The notes beneath the pieces were generated by a model. That model had not been told where the DNA came from, searched no databases, and saw only the letters and a program-made list of their open reading frames with translations. This document shows positions 27,746 to 37,696 of a stretch of DNA of 44,337 nt, one piece after another (within the stretch, counting starts at the first letter, position 1; each line of letters begins with the position of its first letter). Position numbers and translations under genes: made by a program. This stretch comes from Candidatus Rokuibacteriota bacterium. GTDB taxonomy: Bacteria; Methylomirabilota; Methylomirabilia; Rokubacteriales; CSP1-6. The stretch covers positions 1 to 44,337 of the forward strand of contig QHSR01000038.1 of assembly GCA_003221635.1 (NCBI GenBank). Reading direction: 5' to 3'.

Positions 27746-28717
27746 ATGAAAGCGATCGTCTTCGCCGAAACGGGTGGTCCCGAGGTGCTGGCTCTGGGCG
27801 ATATCCCCAAGCCGGGCGTGCGCCCCGGTGCGGTGCTGATCAAGAACCACGCGATCGGCGTGAACTTCGCGGACACGCGCTTTCGCCAGGGAACGTACAC
27901 CGTCAAGCCCAAGCTGCCCGACTCGCCTGGAATGGAGGTGGCGGGCGTCATCGAAGCGGTCGGCGACGGCGTGACGAACCTCCGCCCGGGGATGCGCGTG
28001 GCCGCCTTCACCAGCAGGGCCTACGCGGAGTACTGCGTGTCGCCCGCCTTCATGGTCATTCCGCTTCCCGACTCGGTGAGCTTCGTCGACGGCGCGGCAT
28101 TCCTGATCCAGGTGCTGACCGCGTATCACCTGCTTCACACGGCCGACTCGACCGGGCCCGGCCGTAGCGTCCTCGTCCACTCGGCCGCGGGCGGCGTCGG
28201 GCTGGCCGCCGTCCAGCTCGCGAAGGTGGCCGGCGCCCGCGTGTTCGGAACCGTATCGAGCGATGCCAAGGCGGGTCTCGCGACGGAGAACGGCGCCGAC
28301 ACGGTCATCAACTACGCGCGGGAAAAGTTCGCCGACGAGGTGCTGCGCCTGACCGGCGACCGTGGCGTCGACCTCATCCTCGACGCGGTCGGGAAGCCGA
28401 CGTTCGAAGAGGGGCTACGCTGTCTGGCTCCGTTCGGGCATCTCGTGCTCTACGGGCGCGCCGGCGGCGCTCCGGACCCGCTCAACGTCTCGGTGCTCTC
28501 CCCGAAGTCCCAGAAGGTGAGCGCCTTCTCCTTGCCGACGCTGACGAGAGGCTTTCCCGACAAGACGCGCGAAAGCGCCGAGCGGTGCTTCGCCCTCATG
28601 CGCGAGGGCCGGATCAAGCTGCACGTCGCCAAGACGTTTCCGTTGGCCCAGGCGGCCGAGGCTCATCGCTATCTCGAGTCGCGGCAGTCCACGGGCAAAC
28701 TGATCCTGATTCCGTGA
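27746..28717 (+). CDS. NADPH:quinone oxidoreductase family (medium-chain dehydrogenase/reductase)
   Basis: AAGGAGG upstream; MKAIVFAETGGPEVLALGDIPKPGVRPGAVLIKNHAIGVNFADTRFRQG; VLVHSAAGGVGLAAVQLAKVAGARVFGTVSS. Confidence 0.94.
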   Translation: MKAIVFAETGGPEVLALGDIPKPGVRPGAVLIKNHAIGVNFADTRFRQGTYTVKPKLPDSPGMEVAGVIEAVGDGVTNLRPGMRVAAFTSRAYAEYCVSPAFMVIPLPDSVSFVDGAAFLIQVLTAYHLLHTADSTGPGRSVLVHSAAGGVGLAAVQLAKVAGARVFGTVSSDAKAGLATENGADTVINYAREKFADEVLRLTGDRGVDLILDAVGKPTFEEGLRCLAPFGHLVLYGRAGGAPDPLNVSVLSPKSQKVSAFSLPTLTRGFPDKTRESAERCFALMREGRIKLHVAKTFPLAQAAEAHRYLESRQSTGKLILIP

Positions 28718-28764
28718 CACGATGGACAAGACGACCGAGACGCTCGCTCCCGACGCCCGGCGTC

Positions 28765-28792
28765 CCTAGCGGGCCCTACCTAGCGGGCCCTA
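28765..28792. repeat. Perfect 14-bp tandem duplication CCTAGCGGGCCCTA x2
   Basis: Read directly at 28765-28778 and 28779-28792; second copy contains the TAG stop of the minus-strand SDR. Confidence 0.9.
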
Positions 28793-29608
28793 GTAGTACA
28801 CCGCCCGCCCGGCCCCTCCGGTCGCGACGACCAGCTCACCCGTGACGGCCCAGGCTTTGTCGGAGGCGAGGAATACCGCGAGATAGGCGATCTCCGCCGC
28901 GTCGACCATGCGCCCGATGGCATTGCCGCGCGGGGAGTCGTGGGCGAAGTCGCGCTTCTCCACTTCCTCCGCGGACACACCCATCTCGGCGGCGCGGGCG
29001 GCCAGCAGGCGCGGGGTACGCTCGGTGCGGGTCGTGCCGGGGTGGATGCAGTTGACGGTGATCCCGTAGCGGCCCAATTGAACCGCCAGGGTCTTGGTGA
29101 AGTGCACGAGGGAGCCATTGCGCGCGCCACCGCTGAGATTGCCGGCGTTGCGCGCGTTGGTGCCGCTGATATTGATGATGCGGCCCCACCCCTGCTGCTT
29201 CAAATAGGGAATGGCGGCGCGGGCGCAGCGCAACGCCCCGACGTACTTCACGTTGAAGTCGTGCAGCAGATCCTCGTCGACGACGGTCTCGATGGGACCG
29301 GTCGCCGTGGCCGAGCCCCCCGGCGGAGAGCCGCTATTCACCAGAATATGCAGCCCGCCGAGCCGCTCGGCGGCCTGAGCAACGGCTCGATCGACCTGAT
29401 CCTTGCTGGTCACATCCGCGACCAGCGGGATGACTCGCCGTCTCGTCTGGCTCTCCAGCTCGCGTGCTGTCGCTTCCAGCTGGTCCTTCGAGCGGGCCAC
29501 GATCGCCACGTCGACGCCTTCGCGGGCCAACTCGAGGGCAATGGCTCTGCCGATGCCAAGGCTCCCCCCGGTCACGAGCGCGTGTTTGCCTTGCAGTCCG
29601 AAGTCCAT
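28790..29608 (-). CDS. SDR family protein lacking the canonical YxxxK
   Basis: MDFGLQGKHALVTGGSLGIGRAIALELAREGVDVAIVARS; RIINISGTNARNAGNLSGGARNGSLVHFTKTLAVQLGRYGITVNCIHPG. Confidence 0.9.
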   Translation of the reverse strand: MDFGLQGKHALVTGGSLGIGRAIALELAREGVDVAIVARSKDQLEATARELESQTRRRVIPLVADVTSKDQVDRAVAQAAERLGGLHILVNSGSPPGGSATATGPIETVVDEDLLHDFNVKYVGALRCARAAIPYLKQQGWGRIINISGTNARNAGNLSGGARNGSLVHFTKTLAVQLGRYGITVNCIHPGTTRTERTPRLLAARAAEMGVSAEEVEKRDFAHDSPRGNAIGRMVDAAEIAYLAVFLASDKAWAVTGELVVATGGAGRAVYY

Positions 29609-29795
29609 CGCGTCACCCCTCTGCCTGTTGGTCCTTCATGGGTTGGCCTGCGGAGAAGAATTCATGCCCGGGCATTCTAAGTCAGCCGTGGACCGGCCGG
29701 CTGTCTCTTCTTTTCAAGCCGGCGCGGATTTCACGCCGGGCCCCGGCCGGGGTCTCAGACCATGAAGGCGAGACGATACCAGCCGGGAGGGACCG

Positions 29796-30257
29796 ATGAG
29801 CGACAAGGCCACACTGTTGCGGGAGGCGGACGAAGCGTTTACCGAGCTGCGCCGGGCGATCGAGGGCTTCACGGACGAGGAGATGCGCCGCATCTGGCTC
29901 GGCACCTGGGGCGTCCGTGAGATCCTGATCCACATCTCGGGCTGGCACGAAGCGATGGCCCCCGCCCTGGGGCGTATCGCGAAGGGCGAGGCGCCGTACC
30001 CGGCGGGGACCTACGACGACTTCGACGCGTGGAACGCGCGGTTCGTCCAGCAGAAGGCGGGCGTGAAGACCGGCGACGTCCTCGCGGAGCTCGACGCATC
30101 GCACCGGCAGTTCGTCGACGCCGCCGCGGCCGTGCCCGAGCCGCACTTCGCGCCGGGCGGCGCCGCCCGTGAGCCGTTCGAAGGCGCCGGCGCGGGACAC
30201 TATCGTGAGCACACCGCCCAGATCCGCGCGTGGCGGCAGCCCGCGGCGGACCGGTAA
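29796..30257 (+). CDS. ClbS/DfsB (DinB-like four-helix) family protein
   Basis: MSDKATLLREADEAFTELRRAIEGFTDEEMRRIWLGTWGVREILIHISGWHEAMAPALGRIAKGEAPYP...HYREHTAQIRAW. Confidence 0.8.
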   Translation: MSDKATLLREADEAFTELRRAIEGFTDEEMRRIWLGTWGVREILIHISGWHEAMAPALGRIAKGEAPYPAGTYDDFDAWNARFVQQKAGVKTGDVLAELDASHRQFVDAAAAVPEPHFAPGGAAREPFEGAGAGHYREHTAQIRAWRQPAADR

Positions 30258-30275
30258 GGACCGCCACGGCAGTCG

Positions 30276-31329
30276 CTACCGCTCGCGCTTCATCGCCTCG
30301 CGCAGGCCAGGCAAGACTTCCGATGCGACCCGTCGGGACTCCTCCTCGTGCGGGAAGCCCGACAGGATGAACTCGTCGATCCCCAGCCGCCAGTAGGCCA
30401 GCAGCTCCGCCGCCACCTGCTGCGGGTCACCCACGATCGCCGTTCCAAGATTCACGCGCACCCTCGAGATCCCGTTCCAGAGCCGGGGCGCGCGTTCCCG
30501 TAGCTGGGCCCGCAGCTGCGCCTGCTGCCCGACCATCTGCGTCCCCGCGAACGCCGCCTGCCGCTGCGCCACCACGCGCTCGTCCACCTGCGACATCAGC
30601 TCGTCGGCCGCCTCCCACGCCTCCCGCTCCGTCGCTCGCACGACCAGGTGTGTGCGCAGCCCGAACACCGGCCGCCGGCCTCTGGACGCGTACACCGTGC
30701 GCAGCCGCTCCAGCAGCGCCGCGATATCGTCCAGCGGCTGGATCCACGCCAGGTACGCGTCCGCCTCTTTGGCCGCGAACTCGAGAGCCCGCGGCGAAGC
30801 GCCGCCAACGTAGAACCGCGGCCCGGCTCCCACCGGCCCGGGCGACACCACGGCCCCCTTCAGCCGGATCCCGAAGCGCCGCGATGAATTCCTCCGCCTG
30901 CTCGTACCGCTTGTCGTGGTCCATCGTCACGCCCAGCCGCTCGAAGTCGCCCTGGATCCCGCCGGGCACGACGTTGATGTCGAGCCGCCCGCCGCTGATC
31001 TGATCGAGTGCTGCGGCCATCTGCGCGAAGAGCCCGGTCGAAATGAACCCCGGCCGCACCGCCACGAGGAACCGGATCCGCCGCGTCACCGCCGCCAGCG
31101 CCGTCACCGTCGTCCACGTCTCCGCCAGCGGCGCCGTCTCCTCGAACAGCCCGTTCGCAAAACGCGTTGGGATCAGCAGCGAGTAGTAGCCTTCGGCCTC
31201 CGCCGCCTCCACCACCCGGCGCAAGTACTCGAACGTCGGCGGCCTCTCCGCCCGCCGCGTCCCGATGTGCGTGCCGTCACCGTCGATCGGAATGAACCAG
31301 TCGAACCGCGCCTCCGATCTCTCACTCAT
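30276..31329 (-). pseudogene. LLM class flavin-dependent oxidoreductase (alkanesulfonate monooxygenase-like), frameshifted with probable short internal loss
   Basis: N-part MSERSEARFDWFIPIDGDGTHIGTRRAERPPTFEYLRRVVEAAEAEGYYSLLIPTRFANG...YEQAEEFIAAL; C-part in another frame RLKGAVVSPGPVGAGPRFYVGGASPRALEFAAKEADAYLAWIQPLDDI...; junction about 30860-30885. Confidence 0.85.
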
Positions 31330-31366
31330 GACGGAGAGCTTACCTCGCTTTGCGGCACCGGCGAGG

Positions 31367-33269
31367 TCAGGTCCAGCTCGCGCCGGGCAGGTAGGCCTCC
31401 CGCCAGAGCTCGAACACCAGGAGGATCCACAGCGCCCTGCGATGGTCGCGGTGACCGGCGACATGCTCCGACACGAGCCGCCCCACCGATTCGGGAGCGA
31501 AGAGCCCGATCCGGCGCACCCGTTCGGCCGCAAGGGTCTCCTCGAGCAGCGGTCGCAGGGGGCCACGCAGCCACTGGGCGATCGGGACGCCGAAGCCCTG
31601 TTTCCGCCGTCCGATGATCGTGTCGGGCAGCCGCCCGGCCAGGGCGCGCTTCAGCACGTACTTCGTGGTCCAGCCCCGGAGCTTCACCGACGACGGCATG
31701 GCGCAAGCCAGCTCGACGAGCGACGGATCGAGGAATGGAGCACGCGCCTCCACGCCGCACGCCATCGTGCCGCGGTCCATCTTCACCAGCGTCTGCCCGG
31801 CGAGATAGAGCTTGCAGTGATGGTAGATCGTGCGGCTGATGGGATCGCGCGAGGGCGCGCCCGCCATGATCTCGGCGATGTCCTTGGAGGGATCGAACGC
31901 GGCGCAGGTCTCGCGTATCTGCCGCGAGATCAGGCGACCGCGCGCGGCTGGCGGGAGGCCGCCCATCATGATCTGGATGGCGACGTCCGCGGGGTGCTCC
32001 GCGCCGCGAAAGAACTGCTGGAGGAGGAAGCTCGGGCTCCCGTAGCGGTGCGAGGTCGGCAAAGCGTCGAGGAGCCGCGCCGCTCTCCGGAGGGCCCCGC
32101 GAGGCAGGCGGCTCGTCCATCCGAGCGGTGTCACGGCAAGGAAGGTCGGATAGCCGCAGAGGAGCTCGTCGCCGCCGTCGCCGCTGAGGGCAACCGTCAC
32201 CGACTTCCGCGTCTCGCGGGCGAGGTGGACGGTGGGAAGGAAGGCCGGATCGGCGAGGGGCTCGTCGAGCAAATCGCCCAGTCCGGGCAGCAGAGCGGCC
32301 GCGTCGGCGGCGGTGAACGTGAACTGGTGATGCTCCGTGCCCAACCACTCGGCCACGGCCCGGGCGAAGGGCTCCTCGTTGTAGGCCGTCTCCGCGAAGC
32401 CGATGGAGAAGCTCTTGAATTTCTGGCCGGGCGCCACCGCGACCGCTGCCGCCGCGACGGCGCTCGAGTCGATACCGCCGCTCAGGAAGATCCCAACGGG
32501 AACATCACTGACGAGGCGACTCCGCACCGAGTCGCACAGCGAGCCCCAGAGAGCCTCGGCGCACGCGTCCGGGCCCGGACCGGGCCCACCCGCGGGCGCG
32601 CCGGGTGACAGCGGAACGTCCCAGTAGCGGTCGAGCCGGATCTTGCCGAAGGTCACCGTCAGGAAGTGGCCGGGGGCCAGCTTCCGCACACCCTCGAGGA
32701 TCGTGTGGGGATCGGGAAGATACCCGCTCCCGAGATAGCGGCAGAGGCCGCGCAGGTCGAGGGCGCGCCTGATCTCGGGATGAGCCAGCAGGGCTCGCAC
32801 CTCGGAGCCGAAGACGAGCCACCCGTTGCGCTCGGCGTAGTAGAAGGGTTTCTCCCCCATCCGATCCCGGGCGGCAAAGAGCGTCTGCCGCCTGGCATCC
32901 CAGAGGACGAAGGCGAACATTCCGTTGAAATGCGCGAGGCACTCCTCGCCGAACTCCTCGTAGGCGTGGACGATCACCTCGGTGTCGGAGCGCGTCGTGA
33001 ACCGGTGCCCCCGCTCACGGAGAGTTTCGGCCAGGCTCTGGAAGTTGTAGATTTCGCCGTTGAGGATCGCGTGCACGGTGCCCGTCTCGTTGGCGATCGG
33101 CTGGCGGCCGGTGGCAAGATCGATGATCTGCAAGCGGCGGTGGCCCAGCGCGATCGGACCGTCGACGTAGTACCCTTCATCGTCGGGGCCACGATGCCGC
33201 CATCCGGCGAACGATGGCCGGATCGGCGCGCTTTTGATCGAGCGAGAGGAAGCCGCTAAGGCCGCACAT
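31367..33269 (-). pseudogene. asnB: Asparagine synthase (glutamine-hydrolysing) with N-terminal frameshift
   Basis: ATG at 33269: MCGLSGFLSLDQKRADPAIVRRM, then frame change at about 33195-33205 to RHRGPDDEGYYVDGPIALGHRRLQIIDLATGRQPIANETG...LSGGIDSSAVAAAAV. Confidence 0.88.
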
Positions 33270-33333
33270 GTCACACAGGTTCGCGACGCTGGGGATCGGT
33301 CACCTGCGCGAGGATTCTAACGGAGACGGGACC

Positions 33334-34918
33334 ATGGATCAACGCGGGCCGCTTCTGCTCGTGGCGCCTCTCCTCGTCGCGGCCGCATTGTTCCTGCCGT
33401 CGATCGGCGAGCGGATCATTTCCCTCGAGGACGAGGCGCGCTACGCGCTCCTCGCCCGGAACATGCTCGAGACCGGCGACTGGCTGATACCGCGGCTGGA
33501 CGGCGAAGTCCACATGGAGAAATCTCCGTTGTTCATGTGGGCGATCGCGGCGCTTTCCCTGCCCGGCCGCGCCGTCACCGAGCTGACGGCCACGCTCCCT
33601 TCTGCGCTGAGCGCGATCGGCGGCGTCGGCGCGACGCTGCTGCTCGGGCGCCGGATGTTCGGCCCGCGCGTGGGGCTTCTGGCCGCCTTCTGCCTCGCCA
33701 CGACGTTCGGCTACTACTGGCACGCGCGGCTGGCGCTCGCGGACATGATGATGACCTGCTTCATCGTCGCCGGCGCCCTCGCGTTCTGGACGGGCATCGA
33801 CGGCGGACAGGCTCGCCGCGGCCCCCTCGCGCTCTTCTGGGCGTGCCTCGGGCTCAGCCTCTCCGCGAAGGGACCCGCCGGTCTCATGCCGATCCTGCCC
33901 TTCACCGCCTTCCTCGTGGCCGAGCGCGGCTGGCGCGGTCTCCGGGATCTCAAACCGATCATGGGCGCCGCCATTCTTGCTCTCGTGGCTGCGCCGTGGG
34001 CGCTCGCCTTCGCGCTCCAGGGAGACGAGAGCTACGTGCAGAGCGTGCTCGTGGGCGACTATTGGGCCCCGCGCCGCGCGGGCTGGGCGCGGCCCTCCGA
34101 GCTCTTCTTCGCCCTCGGGCCTCTCACCATCGGCTTCCTGCCCTGGACGCCGTTCCTCCCGGCCGCCGTCCGGCGAGGCTGGTGGAGACCCGAGACCACC
34201 GACATCGGGCGCAAGTTCCGGTTCCTCGCGGTCTGGGTGCTGGCCTACGTCATCGTCATCACGCTGCTGCCCCACAAGCGCGACCGCTACCTCCTGCCCG
34301 TCCTTCCGGCGCTCGCCCTCATGGTCGGCTGGCTGTGGGACGCGTGGGCCGCGCGCGTCACGCCGCGGACCCTCAGCATCTACGGCTGGATCTGCGGCGG
34401 CCTGGCCCTCGCATTGGCCATCGCCGTCCTGCCGCCCTTCCCGGTAAGCCCCCCGCTCGCGACCTTGATACCGCTCACGCCGGCGCAAAGACTCCTGCTG
34501 CAGGGGCTCCTCCTCCCGCGCCGGTCGCCCGCTCGCGATGTTCGCCGCCGTCTGCGTGGCGACGACCCTGGTGCTCGCGTACGAGACGCGGGTCTTCGTG
34601 GACGGACACAACCGCACGTACGACGTGAAGGCGCTCGCGCGGCGGCTGGTTGCCCGCGTCGGTCCTCAAGATTCGCTCGTGACGTACCGGTTCGGGTCTC
34701 TCACGCTGGAGCTCTACACGGGTCGGACGATCCCGGAGCTCCAGGATGACCGGAGCCTCGAGCCGCTCCTGACCGCCGGACGCCCGCTCTACGTCATCGT
34801 CCACGAGGGGCGGTGGCCCGGGCTGCGCGACGGCAGCGGCCGGACGTGGACGATCGTGGATCGAGCGCCGTTCGGCGCCGGGCAGCTGCTCGTGGCCATC
34901 CCGGCAGAACAGCCGTGA
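33334..34918 (+). pseudogene. ArnT/PMT-like membrane glycosyltransferase (GT39/GT83 type), frameshifted near 34480-34540
   Basis: LEDEARYALLARNMLETGDWLIPRLDGEVHMEKSPLFMWAIA...LLPHKRDRYLLPVLPALALMVGWLWD; C-terminal part RAGRPLAMFAAVCVATTLVLAYETRVFVDGHNRTYDVKALARRL...VAIPAEQP* in another frame. Confidence 0.85.
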
Positions 34919-35652
34919 CCGCCGACCTCGCGCTCTCCGTGATCCTGCCCGTGCACAACGAGGTCGAGAACCTGCCCCTTCTGTGGAAGGAGCTGGCCGC
35001 GGTTCTGCCCGGTCTCGCCTCCTCCACCGAGGTGATCTTCGTGGACGACGGGTCGACGGACGGAAGTACCGACGTCATCCGCCATCTCGCCCGCGACGAG
35101 CCGCGAATCCGCTTGCTCCGCTTCGAAGCCAACGAGGGTCTGAGCGCGGCGTTCTACGCCGGTTTCCAGGCGGCGCGTGGCCGGATCATTGCCACGATGG
35201 ACAGCGATTTGCAGAGCGATCCCCGCGACCTCCCGGTGCTCGTCGCCCACCTGGAGGCCGCCGACGCCGCGGTCGGCAGCCGCCTGATCCGGCACGATTC
35301 GTGGGTGAAGCGCGTCTCATCGCGGATCGGGAACGGCGTCCGCAGGGCCGTGACCGGCGATCCCGTACGGGACAGCGCGTGCAGCCTGCGTGTGATGCGG
35401 CGAGAATGCCTGGAGGCGGTGCCGCCGTACACCGGGATGCACCGGTTCGTCCCAACCCTGATAAAGCTCGCCGGCTTCCGCGTCGTGGAGGTTCCGGTCC
35501 ATCATCGATCGCGCCGGTTCGGTCAGTCGAAGTTCGGAGTGACCGACCGGGCCGTGCCGGCCTTCGTGGATCTTCTGGTCGTGCGGTGGATGATGCGGCG
35601 ACGTCTGCGGTACCGGATCGTCGAGCAGACTCAGCCGCCGACGCCGAGGTAA
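34915..35652 (+). CDS. Family 2 glycosyltransferase (polyprenyl-phosphate glycosyltransferase, DPM1/ArnC-like)
   Basis: LSVILPVHNEVENLPLLWKELAAVLPGLASSTEVIFVDDGSTDGSTDVIRHLARDEPRIRLLRFEANEGLSAAFYAGFQAARGRIIATMDSDLQSDPRDLP; GTGA overlap with preceding gene. Confidence 0.93.
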   Translation: MTADLALSVILPVHNEVENLPLLWKELAAVLPGLASSTEVIFVDDGSTDGSTDVIRHLARDEPRIRLLRFEANEGLSAAFYAGFQAARGRIIATMDSDLQSDPRDLPVLVAHLEAADAAVGSRLIRHDSWVKRVSSRIGNGVRRAVTGDPVRDSACSLRVMRRECLEAVPPYTGMHRFVPTLIKLAGFRVVEVPVHHRSRRFGQSKFGVTDRAVPAFVDLLVVRWMMRRRLRYRIVEQTQPPTPR

Positions 35653-36329
35653 GTCGTCGTGATCCGAGGGTCGGCCCGAAGGACGTCCGGGGTGCCCTCG
35701 AAGACGATCGTTCCGTGGTCGATGACGTAGACGCGGTCCGCGAGCCGCAGGGCCAGCTCGGCGTTCTGCTCGACCAGCAGCATGCTGACGCGCTCGCGCT
35801 TGAGCTCCAGGACGGTTCCCATCACCGCTTCCACGACCATCGGCGCCAGCCCCTGGGACGGCTCATCCAGCAGGAGCAGCTCCGGCCCCGTCAGCAGAGC
35901 GCGGGCGATGGCGAGCATCTGTTGCTCGCCACCCGAGAGGAAGCGGCCCTTTCGGTCCAGCACCTCACGGAGCTTCGGGAAGCGCTCGAGCATCTTCGCC
36001 ATCGGCCAGCGCGAACCCGGCCGGCGAGCGATCTCCAGATTCTCGCGAGCGGTGAGGTAAGAGAAGACCCCGCGCGTCTCGGGCACGAGTGCGACCCCGA
36101 GCTTCGAGATCCGGTGAGGCGGGAGACCGGCGATGCTCCCTCCCTTGTAGGCGATCTCGCCGCGGCGGGGCGGCGTGAGGCCCGTGATCGAGCGCAGGGT
36201 CGTCGTCTTGCCCGCGCCGTTCCGGCCCAGGAGCGCGACCACCTCTCCTTCTGCGACGTGCAGCGAGAGGCCGTGCAGGATGTGGCCGAGGCCGTAGTAG
36301 GTATCGATGCCGCGGACGTCGAGGATCAT
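35631..36329 (-). CDS. livF: Branched-chain amino acid-type ABC transporter ATP-binding protein LivF
   Basis: MILDVRGIDTYYGLGHILHGLSLHVAEGEVVALLGRNGAGKTTTLRSITGL...LSGGEQQMLAIARALLTGPELLLLDEPSQGLAPMVVEAV. Confidence 0.95.
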   Translation of the reverse strand: MILDVRGIDTYYGLGHILHGLSLHVAEGEVVALLGRNGAGKTTTLRSITGLTPPRRGEIAYKGGSIAGLPPHRISKLGVALVPETRGVFSYLTARENLEIARRPGSRWPMAKMLERFPKLREVLDRKGRFLSGGEQQMLAIARALLTGPELLLLDEPSQGLAPMVVEAVMGTVLELKRERVSMLLVEQNAELALRLADRVYVIDHGTIVFEGTPDVLRADPRITTTYLGVGG

Positions 36330-37696
36330 GACGGCGCGATGCCCCCGAGATAGGCGCGCCGCACCTCGGCGTTGCGCTGGATCTCGGCCGGCATGCCCTC
36401 GGCGATCACGCTCCCGAAATGCATCACCGAGATGCGGTCGGACATGCTCATCACGACGTCGATCTTGTGCTCGATGAGGATGATGGTGTAGCGCCCCTTG
36501 AGCGTGCGCACGAGCGCCACCATCTTCTGCGTCTCGTCCGACGAGAGCCCGGCCGCCGGCTCGTCCAGCAGAAGCAGGCGCGGGTTGGCGGCCAGCGCGA
36601 TGGCCAGCTCGAGCTGGCGCTGCTCGCCGTGCGAGATCGCGCGGGCCGGCGCAGCGGCCTTGCCCGCCAGCCCCACTTCTTCCAGCACCGCCATCGCGCG
36701 CTCCGCGAGCGCGGGGTAGCCGTCGGTCCGGCGCCACGCCAGCCCCCGCCAGGACGCCTGCCGGGCGAAGGCCGCCAGCCAGACGTTGTCGAGGATGGAG
36801 AGCGTGGGGAAGATGCTCGTGCGCTGGAACGAGCGCGCGATGCCCAGGTGCGCGATGCGATGCGAGGGCGTGCCGGCGATGTCCCGCCCGTCGAAGACGA
36901 TCCGGCCCGAGGTGGGCGCGAGCTGCCCGGTGAGGAGGTTAAAAAACGTGGTCTTGCCCGCGCCGTTCCGGCCCAGGAGCGCGACCACCTCTCCTTCTGC
37001 GACGTGCAGCGAGAGGCCGTGCAGGATGTGGCCGAGGCCGTAGTAGGTATCGATGCCGCGGACGTCGAGGATCATGACGGCGCGATGCCCCCGAGATAGG
37101 CGCGCCGCACCTCGGCGTTGCGCTGGATCTCGGCCGGCATGCCCTCGGCGATCACGCTCCCGAAATGCATCACCGAGATGCGGTCGGACATGCTCATCAC
37201 GACGTCGATCTTGTGCTCGATGAGGATGATGGTGTAGCGCCCCTTGAGCGTGCGCACGAGCGCCACCATCTTCTGCGTCTCGTCCGACGAGAGCCCGGCC
37301 GCCGGCTCGTCCAGCAGAAGCAGGCGCGGGTTGGCGGCCAGCGCGATGGCCAGCTCGAGCTGGCGCTGCTCGCCGTGCGAGATCGCGCGGGCCGGCGCAG
37401 CGGCCTTGCCCGCCAGCCCCACTTCTTCCAGCACCGCCATCGCGCGCTCCGCGAGCGCGGGGTAGCCGTCGGTCCGGCGCCACGCCAGCCCCCGCCAGGA
37501 CGCCTGCCGGGCGAAGGCCGCCAGCCAGACGTTGTCGAGGATGGAGAGCGTGGGGAAGATGCTCGTGCGCTGGAACGAGCGCGCGATGCCCAGGTGCGCG
37601 ATGCGATGCGAGGGCGTGCCGGCGATGTCCCGCCCGTCGAAGACGATCCGGCCCGAGGTGGGCGCGAGCTGCCCGGTGAGGAGGTTAAAAAACGTT
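36205..37696. repeat. Exact tandem duplication, unit 746 bp (36205-36950 and 36951-37696)
   Basis: GTCTTGCCCGCGCCGTT occurs at 36205, 36951 and 37697 (spacing 746 and 746); the two units read identical except the last base (36950 g, 37696 t). Confidence 0.93.
36326..37075 (-). CDS. Chimeric ABC ATPase: LivF N-terminus through Walker A fused to LivG body
   Basis: MILDVRGIDTYYGLGHILHGLSLHVAEGEVVALLGRNGAGKTT (LivF) + FFNLLTGQLAPTSGRIVFDGRDIAGTPSHRIAHLGIARSFQRTSIFPTL... (LivG); uninterrupted ORF. Confidence 0.88.
   Translation of the reverse strand: MILDVRGIDTYYGLGHILHGLSLHVAEGEVVALLGRNGAGKTTFFNLLTGQLAPTSGRIVFDGRDIAGTPSHRIAHLGIARSFQRTSIFPTLSILDNVWLAAFARQASWRGLAWRRTDGYPALAERAMAVLEEVGLAGKAAAPARAISHGEQRQLELAIALAANPRLLLLDEPAAGLSSDETQKMVALVRTLKGRYTIILIEHKIDVVMSMSDRISVMHFGSVIAEGMPAEIQRNAEVRRAYLGGIAPS

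Noticed and set aside
25619-28717. 1032-aa plus-strand ORF
   Set aside because: Most of it is antisense shadow of the amidase and upstream genes in GC-rich DNA; only the last 324 codons (from 27746) are the real quinone oxidoreductase.
36326-37483. Long N-terminal extension of the duplicated ABC ATPase ORFs (MAPDRRLPRARGARDGG...)
   Set aside because: This is livG read out of frame; the LivF-like MILDVRGIDTYYG start at 37075 (and 36329) is the credible start.
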